A stretch of DNA of 64,000 nucleotides from Marasmius tenuissimus (taxonomy: Eukaryota > Basidiomycota > Agaricomycetes > Agaricales > Marasmiaceae): assembly GCA_029532415.1 (NCBI GenBank), contig JAQOTA010000052.1, positions 1,550,001-1,614,000 of the forward strand, in the 5' to 3' direction. The notes under the pieces were generated by a model, which was given only the letters and a program-made list of their open reading frames with translations, ran no database searches and had not been told where the DNA came from. Below, piece by piece: positions 36,549 through 45,608 of this stretch; position 1 is the first letter of the stretch; every line of letters starts with the position of its first letter. The translations under genes were made by a program, and so were the position numbers.

Positions 36549-36600
36549 CTATCTCGACTGCCATCTCGCCTCCCATCTTGCCTCCCATCTCGCCTCCAAC
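36549..36600. repeat. 12-bp minisatellite
   Basis: Four head-to-tail units: ctatctcgactg, ccatctcgcctc, ccatcttgcctc, ccatctcgcctc. On the minus strand a frame-neutral 12-bp unit gives a Gly/Glu/Met-rich repeat (GGKMGGEM). Confidence 0.85.
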
Positions 36601-36791
36601 CTCATAACCTCAAGCGTAGAACAATGGGCAGTGAAGGGAAGCGTGATGCTTCCCGAATCCTGAAAATATGCCGCTTTGGATTCGTCCCTCTGCCTTCGGT
36701 AGAACTCCATCGAGTGCTCGTCCTCCTCAGTTCAGGAGTACCTTCGGCCTCCCTCATGGTATGTTCCTCAAAGCGAAGAAGTGCAGCGGGG

Positions 36792-36871
36792 ATGGCATCG
36801 TCGGAGGGGTATCGTCGGGAGGTGGCATCGTCGGGAGGTGGCATCGTCGGGAGGTGGCATCGTCAGAAGGG
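36792..36871. repeat. 16-bp minisatellite
   Basis: Unit ggcatcgtcgggaggt, with starts at 36824, 36840 and 36856 plus degenerate flanking units. The 16-bp period is not a multiple of three, so copy-number change would shift any reading frame through it. Confidence 0.85.
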
Positions 36872-37108
36872 CATAACAGCCAGGTAGAGTGCGGACTCCC
36901 CGGTCCTGATTTGGATTTCTCTGACGGTGTTGACGAGTTTGGGGTTTTCGGCTTGGGATTGCTCGAGCCGGATCTTCTGGACGATACCGGTGGAGGTAGT
37001 GTTGTAGTAGTCGACACCGGGGTTGGAATTGGCGAGGATGGAGAAGACTTCCTCGTTGAAGGGAAGATGGTCGCCGGGCTCCTTGTCGACACGGGAGACG
37101 GAAGCATC

Positions 37109-37153
37109 GTGCTCGATGTTGCCGTGCTCGATGTTGCCGTGCTCGATGTTGCC
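37109..37153. repeat. 15-bp minisatellite encoding HGNIE repeats
   Basis: Three perfect units of gtgctcgatgttgcc starting at 37109, 37124 and 37139. On the minus strand they read HGNIEHGNIEHGNIEH inside an otherwise protein-like exon. Confidence 0.9.
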
Positions 37154-38109
37154 GTGCCTACGAAAGACGTGGTCAGCGTGTCTAGGGACCAGAGAAAGAA
37201 ACTTGTTGAGATACGTACAGGCCAACGTCGGCCAAAGCAAACTGGTCGTCGAGGAGTGAAGCCATAATCGCTGCTTTGGCAGCGGTAATCAAAAGGTCAC
37301 GGTGGACGTTGAAGCCCTCTGAGAGAAGCCATCAGGAATGGCGAAGACGAGCGAGTTGGGAGAAAATATGCTTACCTACCTCCAGCGGCGCCGACCGTAG
37401 TGCCTTCAGGAGGGAGATTGCTGTAGTATCTGAGTGAGGAAAGTCGGTCTTGGGCTCGCCAAATACGCTGGAATCTTGAACGGCTGAGTGAAAGCCACCA
37501 GTTTGTTGGCAGCGTCGAATATCATGCTACTTGAAGGAAAAGTGAGAAAAAAGAACGACGAGGAAAAAAAGAGACGTACCTTGGCGATTCCACCATTGGT
37601 ATCATCCAAAAACGGCGGCTTTCGTGAGTGTGAGGGAGGGGTTGGATGTTCAAGCCATGTCGATAGGATCCAACTCCCCGCCTGGCCACAGCCGGCGGGT
37701 TCCCCAACCAGTACACCAAATACTGCCATTATCCATCATCTACCCCGCTGAGCTGTGGCGGCGAACATCATCGTTCGTATCTGGTTGTGTCGTCAGAACG
37801 AGACCGACACAGCCAGAGTTGTAGAGTCTCTCACTTTCCTGGGGATTATTCCGCCGGTAGAGCGTACACCGTCATTGTTGCGAGCCCAGAGCTCCCAAGA
37901 AATGGAAGCTGCCAAAGGCAGGACTCGAAGCGATATCGCGGTTGGTTCAGTCAGTAGAAGGGGGGTGGGTGAGTTGATAGATGAGCATGAATGGCGGCGA
38001 AGTGGTGTTGTTACGATTTCCGGCGTAAATTATGGTAGGAGGGGAGGGTGAGGTGTCCGATATGTTGGTTTCTCGAATGGCCGACACCGGGGTCACTTTA
38101 TTCGTCGGC

Positions 38110-38245
38110 GACGAGAAATTTGACGGTTTCGAGACGTTTTCGAGGCGTTTACGAGGCGTTTTCGAGACACGAGGCGTTTTCGAGGCGTTTTCGAGACGTT
38201 TTCGAGGCGTTTTCGAGACGTTTTCGAGGCGTTTTCGAGACGGTT
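38110..38245. repeat. Minisatellite of gttttcgag(gc/ac) units
   Basis: About ten imperfect units of gttttcgaggc and gttttcgagac, with some units shortened (gtttacgaggc, gacacgaggc). The minus strand reads SKTPRKRLENV-like repeats in an open frame (37947-38291). The 11-bp basic period rotates through all frames. Confidence 0.85.
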
Positions 38246-38950
38246 GGAAGAGACGTATGGGTCGGGGATGGAATTTCCAATGAGAGAGCACCGGATCTAT
38301 TCAAAAAAGAGATTAGCGGTCTTTCGAGTCAATTTAGAGGGAACGTACCTTGCTCCGTGTAGCAGTTTTGCGGCCAACCCGCAAACACTTGTCACCCAAG
38401 ACCTGGCAGACGTTGAAAAGGATTTTTGCGGCGGTATTATCGAGTTCGATAGCTGGAGAAAGCTGGCGGCGTGGATGTCGTCGGTGGATTCGATTCGGAA
38501 TGGATCCAAACGGATTTGACGGGACACCGAGGGCGTGAGCAATAACGAATCTGTCCCCGACTTGTCATCTCGGATCTTGGACGTGCTTGTTTACGGGGGT
38601 CTTGTCGAGTTGGCTGGTTTGAAAACCATTCGGCATAAGCCTGTAAAAGAATGTCAGACCGACGTTAGAGAACGATTAACGAGAAACGTACCTAAAGGAC
38701 GTGGTGGGGGAAACCGATAAACGTGTTCAACCCAACAGGGCAAAGGGCAAAGAAGCGGCACAGCTTTTCCCGGCAATTCCGGCAATTCCGGAACTAGAAT
38801 TATAGTCCGCGGGTTCCGGCCAGCAAGCTCAGACAGCAGCTGGACTGGAATATTGAACACGAGAAGGCGTCCTTGACGGTATGCAATGTTGGTAGCTGGT
38901 GATACGGCTTTGGGACCAAATGAGGCGCAAAACACGATGCACAAAGTTTA

Positions 38951-39377
38951 AGGACCGGACTGGTGACGGTTGGTTGAGTTCTGAGCGGGCAGTCAAGTAG
39001 CAAGGTAGAGGGACTTACTTTTAACAAATATATTGTATTATTTGGGATCTGATTGAAAGGAAACTAGAGAGCCGGGGCCTAAAAGCCGGATGAGAGGTGA
39101 GAGAAAGGCCTGGACACTCGGACCAGGTAAGGAAAAAGGAAAGGTTTGAAGAAGTAAAGTACATATACCTGTCAAAAATGTTCCCACGCTCAGGTAATTT
39201 CACGCGACGCGTCAAGGGGGCGTGAAAATCACACTCACTTCACCACGCCTTGAACACGTCTTCACCATGACTTGGCCACAACTCCACCATGACCTCACGA
39301 TAACTCAGACCTGGACCACCACCACACTTGCGTTGAACTCTTCTGAATTGCAAAATTGAGAACGTAGAAGGTCAGAA
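38951..39377. other. Intergenic, nothing recognised
   Basis: About 430 bases upstream of the F-box-like gene at 39378. 39230-39310 has repeated ccatgacc/ccacaac-type words but no clear repeat unit. No gene is supported. Confidence 0.35.
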
Positions 39378-40617
39378 ATGGTGAGTTCCGGACCTGGCTG
39401 TATAACAATGTCCAATACTAACCAAATTATGACTCAGGCTGACCCTCCTAAAGACAAGGTCAACCTGTGGGGAGTGGGGGAATGGGTTTTGCACGCTCGT
39501 TGGGTCAATATAATCCAACGCGTTATTTATCAAAACTCAAGATCTATGCCTGTCAACAAAAAACTACAAAAATCAATCAAGAAGCTGCCCGGCACGGTGA
39601 ACGTTACCTTGCCAACCCACCTAGCTCAACTGCTGGTTAAAAAACTGTCGTCACTCCTTCTTCTGGCAGATAAATCTAAGGCCCATGCTAGCAAGTTTGA
39701 GTTGGTTCCGCGAGACCTTTTGATAACGGTGAGTCTTTGTCCGATTCCGAGCACTTTTTAAAAGGGATATTTTCATCTCACATGTCGTTCACTCAGATTA
39801 TCCGGCTTACCGACATCAAGACTTTCTTCAGTCTCTCCGTTGTCAGCACACGTTTCTTGAATTTCCTGTTGTCTCCGTTCCAGGATTATGCGATATGGGG
39901 TGACCTCAGAGCAAAACTTGGGTTGATGCCACCACCCACTGGCATGTCTGAAAGGGACTGGCTGTCATTGATAGTCATGTTTACATGGGGAAGTTGTGAT
40001 GTGAGTCGGGAGTTTTGATCTTTATGGCGATCTAAAGGTTAAATTGCTCTCTAGCTGTGCCAAGGGCAAAACGACTCCCGCTTTGTGTACGACAAAAGGA
40101 TGTCACTGTGCAGCGACTGTGTAGTTGGCTATGGAGATGAAGATTCAGATGGAGAGCTGTGAGATCCCTTCCTCTTTATCTGATGGCTTTTTTAATGAGA
40201 CGTTGGCAGTGAGTTAGGCGGAAGTGAATTGACATTCGCTTGGGAGGAGTTCCGGGATCATTACCCGGAATCATCTTTTCCTCAGTTCACAAGTGAATCG
40301 GTCTTGAGGGCAGTTCCGCAGTGGCTAGGTGAGCCTTCCAAAACTCTTTAACCACAGCCTGAGTCACTCACAGCCTGATAGTTTACAGTGAAGTCGACAA
40401 CCCTTCAGGACAGCCATACATTCGAGGTCATTACTATTTCTTTGACGATCTCAAGGCACTTGCCAAAAGTATGAGAGGCATGGAGGCTGAACGGAGAGAG
40501 ACTTTTCTGAATGAAAGACATTCGGAATTAGAAGAGATGCACAGAAGGGAGAGGGAATGTCGTCAACAGATTCAGGCGTGTGGCATGCGCTGTGAAGTTT
40601 GGTGGGACTGGTTTTAG
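39378..40617 (+). CDS. F-box-like protein with a start codon on its own exon
   Basis: The likely first coding exon is just ATG (39378-39380), immediately followed by GTGAGT; the intron (39381-39437, branch ACTAACC) joins to ADPPKDKVNLWGVGEW. Further exons: 39438-39728 ending PRDLLIT, 39797-40000 (IIRLTDIKTFFSLSVVSTRF, then DYAIWGDLRAKLGLMPPPTG), 40055 on (LCQGQNDSRFVYDKRMSLCS), and a last part with FDDLKALAKSMRGMEAERRE, ending WWDWF at TAG 40615-40617. The layout of a short F-box-like helix run, an xLW/W..AR.. segment, a Cys-containing CQG..(R).....LCSDC patch and a helical Arg/Glu tail is common in mushroom F-box proteins. The F-box itself is weak, so the call is moderate. A start at the later in-frame ATG inside the first intron is an alternative. 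Confidence 0.6.
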
Positions 40618-40625
40618 ATGCATCG

Positions 40626-40750
40626 CACTTTTGTCTCTATCTTGATTTTTGATACCTGGCGTATCACGCGTATCACACGTATCACACTTTTGTCTCTATT
40701 TTGGTTTTCGATACCTGGTGTATCACACGTATCACACTTTTGTCTCTATC
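40626..40750. repeat. Tandem repeat, ~50-59 bp unit
   Basis: The words cacttttgtctctat recur at about 40626, 40685 and 40735, separated by gatacctgg(c/t)gtatcac and a run of gtatcacac words. Units are 59 and 50 bases; the difference is one extra gtatcacgc step. It lies just 3' of the F-box-like gene. Confidence 0.85.
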
Positions 40751-41173
40751 TTGATCCTAATTTCAGTATTTCTGAACTTACTTTGCTCTTTTGAGACTTT
40801 GATGACTTAGAAGAGAGATTACAGATGCGATCGAGGAAGGACGTATTGAAGATTGCATGGAGATGGATGGATAGGCCTCGGGATTAGTTACGGTAGATGA
40901 TTAAGTCAAGAAAGGGTGAATATCACTGGATTTATATCGTAAAGTAGTGCTGGGAATTGGAGTCGGCTGATAGCATGAATGTAGTTGTTTGATCGAGAAT
41001 GAAAGTCGTAGACAGTGAGCGGATGATCATAAATGAATGGACGTAATCAGATGTGAATGAACGCGGGGGCATTGAAGGCACAAGAAGGTTAGCTAGTATA
41101 CCATGGTGTTTAGATAGCTACTGTCGCCTATACGTTCTCCGATGGCGACTCTCCCACTGGATATAGGAAATCC
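40751..41173. other. Intergenic, nothing recognised
   Basis: About 420 bases between the tandem repeat and the stop of the minus ORF at 41174. No gene or repeat was recognised. Confidence 0.35.
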
Positions 41174-42799
41174 TCATCCAGGGCCTTCTTGGCTTCTTTC
41201 AGCGCTTGTGCTGTAAGCTTCGAAGCAAGTTTCTCCTGGTCCCCAACTCCTGCTCCTCTTTTGCGTGGAGCTGACTTGTATCCCGCCCTTCGTCGCTGAT
41301 AAAACGCAATAAGTTGCTGATGAACAGTCCACTCTGCAGTTGAAATTGATCAGGTCCAAGTTGTCTACAAGAAAAGCAAGCAAGATACCATTGCCACGGG
41401 TTGCCCTGCCTTCCTTCCATCTCCGACGAGAAGCTTCTTCAGCAAAGTCGAACAAGGCCGTCTTGTCATCGAAACTCCGTTCACTGCCATAGCCGAGGTG
41501 GGCCTTTACAACGTGGTCATAGTAATTGAGAGGTGTATCCGATCCATTCGTGAGTTCGAACTTTCCGGTATCCGCAACCTTGTACAGGACAGAGGCCAAA
41601 GGACGGCAGCCACACCTTTCAATGATGTTGATGGCCATCTCATGGCGGTTGATAGAATCTGTGAGTGTTGAGCCTCCTCCGGTAGATATGTTGTGATACT
41701 TGACCAGGCTAAAGCCTGACTGCTCGATCATCTCAAGAACGTAAGATGCGTCGATAATCGCCGGATTTTCCAATGTGGCGGGTGAGACAACCACTGGTGA
41801 GTAGGTACAAGCCGATGAGACCGAGGCTGATGTCAAGGTGCGTGAAGTGGATGTCGGTGACAAAGGAGGGGTAGGCAGTGAGCCAGAGCTGGGCAGAAAT
41901 GGTGCACTTGGGGGACCTGGAGCGACATGTGAATGAATATGATGGTTGATGAATGATTCCTGCACCAGGGTGGGCGTCTGTGGGGGTACGAAAATAGCAA
42001 AATATTGATTGTGCGGGGTCATTGGACAACGACCACAATGAGCAGAGAACGCAGCCGTATAACGTTCCACTTGTGTAGCTGTGACAGCGCCATTGATGTC
42101 GAGGGCACTGACATATGAGAATGTTGTTGCGGGACTCCAGATTGTGATATCATGAACGGTTCCAAGATCACAAAACTCGGGGGGACGACCATCGGTCACA
42201 GCATTATCCAGACTGGGGATGGAGTAGAGGTTCGTATTGCGACCATGGCCACGTAACAGACCATCTATTGAGGCTGACAGGCTCAGATGAGCAGGAGATT
42301 GGGCTGTCGACGCTGAGCTGGCACCACCGATGGCAAGAAGCAGGTTGTGTGTCGCGACCGATGCAATGGGGAAACCAAGAGGGTTGGGGAACGAGTAGGA
42401 AATCAGCGACTTGGGAAAGGCGACCTCTTGGCAATAGTGGAGAGTCGCGGAACTCGCAGAGACTGCAGAGTCTCCGAGCGAATGGGCTTCCAAAATCATG
42501 ATGGATACGAAGGTGAAAGGAAAGTTGCTGTGAGTGACTATGTCGACCAGATTGGGCCCAGTAATGTGGGCATCAAGAGAGGTCGAAGATAGCGAGTGGT
42601 TCATACCGTGTGACGGATGGGGAGGCACAGTGTCCATACCATAGAAATGAAGAAGAATTAGAGAGGGAAAAAGGAAGATGTATAACCACAAGAGACTTCT
42701 TATACTAGTAGGCACAAGCCAATCACTTGCTGGATCATACGATGATATTGTGAACAGGAGGCTTGTCGCGTCGCGTCGCGTCGTTCCGGGTAGCCTCAC
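41174..42799 (-). CDS. Unrecognised single-exon ORF of up to 541 codons
   Basis: A long uninterrupted minus frame. The furthest ATG at 42799 gives MRLPGTTRRDATSLLF with a hydrophobic run SLLWLYIFLFPSLILLHFYG; MDTVPPHPSHGMNHSLSS about 53 codons in is a likely start if that run is 5' leader. Composition is balanced and protein-like: TVHDITIWSPATTFSYVSAL, HCGRCPMTPHNQYFAIFVPP, a Ser/Pro linker (SGSLPTPPLSPTSTSRTLT), EMIEQSGFSLVKYHNISTG and LFDFAEEASRRRWKEGRA. The first half alternates beta-type segments; I do not recognise a domain. It is divergent from the integrase-core gene with about 285 bases between starts, an arrangement that could reflect co-mobilisation, but no terminal repeats link them. 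Confidence 0.5.
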   Translation of the reverse strand: MRLPGTTRRDATSLLFTISSYDPASDWLVPTSIRSLLWLYIFLFPSLILLHFYGMDTVPPHPSHGMNHSLSSTSLDAHITGPNLVDIVTHSNFPFTFVSIMILEAHSLGDSAVSASSATLHYCQEVAFPKSLISYSFPNPLGFPIASVATHNLLLAIGGASSASTAQSPAHLSLSASIDGLLRGHGRNTNLYSIPSLDNAVTDGRPPEFCDLGTVHDITIWSPATTFSYVSALDINGAVTATQVERYTAAFSAHCGRCPMTPHNQYFAIFVPPQTPTLVQESFINHHIHSHVAPGPPSAPFLPSSGSLPTPPLSPTSTSRTLTSASVSSACTYSPVVVSPATLENPAIIDASYVLEMIEQSGFSLVKYHNISTGGGSTLTDSINRHEMAINIIERCGCRPLASVLYKVADTGKFELTNGSDTPLNYYDHVVKAHLGYGSERSFDDKTALFDFAEEASRRRWKEGRATRGNGILLAFLVDNLDLINFNCRVDCSSATYCVLSATKGGIQVSSTQKRSRSWGPGETCFEAYSTSAERSQEGPG

Positions 42800-43083
42800 C
42801 TGGTCGCTTATCTATTTTTAGTACTTTCCACCGTGATCTTCTCCTCTGTGATTTGGAACTGATACTGACCCTAGCAGCTTGCATCCATGAGCAGCCTGGT
42901 ATAGTGAAGCAGATTAGACTGTCCTGATGTTGGGTCGCAGGAAGTCCAGCTAGAGATTGTTCCAAGTGCTGTGCAACATGAATCATTGGCACAATCATCG
43001 GCAATCTCCGCAATCTCCGCAAACTATATGCCAATTACCAAACAAATCGATCTGGGTCATATACCTCTTTCTCACCGTACACG

Positions 43084-44980
43084 ATGGCGGAAAGTGAAGC
43101 TGGATCAATTCTTCAGGGATTCAGGCTTCATTACCAGCAGTTTCAGGAAGCTGTTCATATTGCCAATGCTCATGATAACCCGGATGTTTTTGTCTTTCAA
43201 ATGCTGGGGGATGATCTACAAACATTTTCAGAGATTGCCGCAGAGGTATATTTCGATTAAGATCTTGTGAATACCTCTACTCAAATCACAGTCAATACAG
43301 AATGAGCATGTGTTTTTGGATCCAAACGAGTACAGACAACTGCAGGAAAACCTTCAGCTCATGATTCTTGACATCAGAGTCATGCGCGAAAGAGCTGAGG
43401 AAGCGACTCATCATGGAGCACCTCCTCTTATACAATACGTCTCTACTGGAGGTCGGGGACGCCCTTCCATTCAGATCAACCCTGCATTCTTGGCGTGGGC
43501 ATATACAGAACGTAGCGAAAGCGGCATTGCTCATTTCCTTGGAATTTCTCGATCGACGGTTCGGCGCTTATTATTGGATTACGGAATTGCCCAGCCAGGA
43601 GAAGATCCATTTGATCGAGAGGGCCATGAAGAAGCGGATGTTGAGCACAATGAAGATGATAGTCTACCAGAAGCTCAGGTGGATGGTTCGGAAGAATTTG
43701 ACTTCTTGGCTCTGCCAGAGGTTGATCCAGAGCCAGAAGGTCCTCAGCCCTCCTCTCGTCTGTCCAACATGTCAGACAACGATCTTGACAATACTCTGCT
43801 TGGCCTCAGGGTACATTATCCACGTGCAGGTATCAAGACCCTCCAAGGCATGCTACGATCAATGGGCCATAGAGTTCCTTATCACCGCATCCGTCACGCT
43901 CTGCTAAGGATCGATCCTGTACATCGAGTCTTTGAGCGGATTATCATCCGCAGGCGTCGCTACCGAGTCCCTGGGCCTAATTATTTGTGGCATCACGATG
44001 GCCATCACTGTACGCACAAGTCTCTTCATAGTGATAAGATGATTTTCTGATCCATATACAGCCCTGATTCGCTGGGGAATAATCATTCACGCCTTTATCG
44101 ATGGCTACTCGAGGGTGATTACGGGTATCCGAGCCTCCAATAACAACACCGCAGCAACTGTTCTTTTACTTTTCCTGGTGGCTGCCCATCTCTATGGTGT
44201 CCCCTCAAGGCTGCGTGGTGACCATGGAGGAGAGAATGTATGGGTCGCTGCTCTCATGGAACATATACACGGTCGTGGAAGGGGATCTTACATTTGGGGG
44301 CGGTGAGTTAGACCCTGGTTTGGTGTCACGCACGAGTCTCCTGACGTCATGAATTCAGTTCAGTTCACAATGTGCGGATAGAGCGCCTGTGGGTAGATGT
44401 ACGAGCCCAAATCACCGCAACCTGGGAAGAGCGCTTCACTGAGCTTGAGCTTCAATTGGGGATGGATATCAACAATCAGAATCACGTCTGGCTCCTCCAG
44501 CTTCTCTTCATCCCTATCATGAATGAAGACATGGAGTTTTGGCGGGAATCCTGGAACAATCACGACATTTCAGTCAGGAACGGATCCGGACCAAGCCGCT
44601 CGCCTAACAACATGTTTGGTTTCGACATGTTTACCTCTGGATTTCGCGGGACCTCCCTCCAAAACCACCCTCTGTCAGAGGAAGAACTTGAGGTTTTCGG
44701 GATAGATTGGGAGGGGTTACATGACGATGTCCTTCTGAAATCCTTGAGGGGAAATTATAGCAGTGATGGAGTTACGTCATGGATCGGCCAGCGGGGACCT
44801 CCTCCCGAGTTGAGTGAGGTGGTAGTGGAGCCTCCGCCTTGCTCTCTCTCAGAGGAAGAGGTTTGTTCCCTATTGATTCATGTATCCGGTCTACCAAAGA
44901 CCCCCCACAAGGAAGATGTACATAGGCTTTGGATAGCAGCACTTGTATATGCCCGCCAACTACGTTCGGATCTTTTCTAG
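43084..44980 (+). CDS. Integrase-core (rve/DDE-type) protein with HTH
   Basis: The ATG at 43084 gives MAESEAGSILQGFRLHYQQF; an intron (43242-43301) joins AE to NEHVFLDPNEYRQLQENLQL. A helix-turn-helix follows (SGIAHFLGISRSTVRRLLLD), then acidic linker and a second HTH-like stretch (GIKTLQGMLRSMGHRVPYHR). The catalytic core starts LWHHDGHH, is interrupted by an intron (donor GTACGC at ~44011), and continues LIRWGIIIHAFIDGYSRVIT, SRLRGDHGGEN and, after another intron, SVHNVRIERLWVDV, giving a plausible D..D..E triad (HDG, GDHG, IE). Ends at TAG 44978-44980. Such integrase-core genes are widespread in Agaricomycetes, often as single domesticated-looking copies without LTRs; no LTR, gag or protease is visible here. 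It could be a DNA-transposon transposase or a domesticated relative. Confidence 0.82.
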
Positions 44981-45608
44981 CTAGAAGTAGTATTTGACAA
45001 TTCATTTCTGGTGATCTATATATTCTGATAGGTACGATCCAAGCCGATATGAACCAGGAAGGAGTTTTCACAAAGTAGAGTCAGACACCTATGGCCCACC
45101 AGAGACACGGAGGCATATGACCTACCAGGCTCGGCACTCGGCACTCGGCGCTCAAGCCCCAACTGGTCTCCGACCGAGCCCTAACCAAGCTGCCCACGAG
45201 TGCCCACCAATAAGCCCACAAGCCCGTACTGACCTGCCTACAAGGTGATGCCAAGCCTCTCCCTCAGCCCTACAAGTGTCTCGCGAAAGTTAACTATAAT
45301 GGGGGCATCCAGAGGAGTAGTTGTATGGTATACGATACCAGCATTGCTCGTACGTTTTAGAAGTATTCGGCAGACTTGTACCCAGTACCTCATTGTAGAG
45401 TGCAGATATCACCCAGATCACCGCTTTCAAAATGCACGTACCTAGTGGAGGGCAGCAGGCCTAGCAGGAATGGACTCACGCTGAACGATTTCAAAGTACG
45501 TCAACGTTCAACGAAGTACGTTTCTGACATGAAGTACGCGAATGACGTACAATTCTGGCAACGCAATACATTTTTGACAGAAAAATACCTTCATACCCTC
45601 CACTTCTG
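44981..45608. other. Intergenic, compositionally odd
   Basis: About 630 bases. 45128-45150 contains ggctcggcactcggcactcg and 45150-45240 is dense in cccacaag/cccacgag words, giving a short degenerate repeat region downstream of the integrase-core gene. No coding sequence is supported. Confidence 0.4.

Larger units (their letters stand above)
35990..38950 (-). pseudogene. Unrecognised multi-exon minus-strand gene or remnant
   Basis: Protein-like exon pieces on the minus strand, in order: NPRTIILVPELPELPGKAVP (38654-38944), IELDNTAAKILFNVCQVLG (38350-38450), FDAANKLVAFTQPFKIPAYL (37440-37530), YYSNLPPEGTTVGAAGGFNV then DLLITAAKAAIMASLLDDQF (37240-37430), NSNPGVDYYNTTSTGIVQKI (36960-37030), VDEYLEDIMTYGKERE (~36400) and DHPEINWGLCDRYYGAG (~36270). 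Some joins look spliceable (for example the 37380 GTAGGT donor), others change frame, and minisatellites interrupt the region. I do not recognise the family. It may be one gene of about 2.9 kb or two; functional state is unclear. Confidence 0.3.

Noticed and set aside
36624..37267. Plus-strand open frame with Gly/Val/Asp repeats
   Set aside because: It is generated by the minisatellites; the minus strand carries the protein-like pieces.
43084..44980. LTR retrotransposon
   Set aside because: There is an integrase-like core but no flanking LTRs, protease, reverse transcriptase or gag in the neighbouring sequence.
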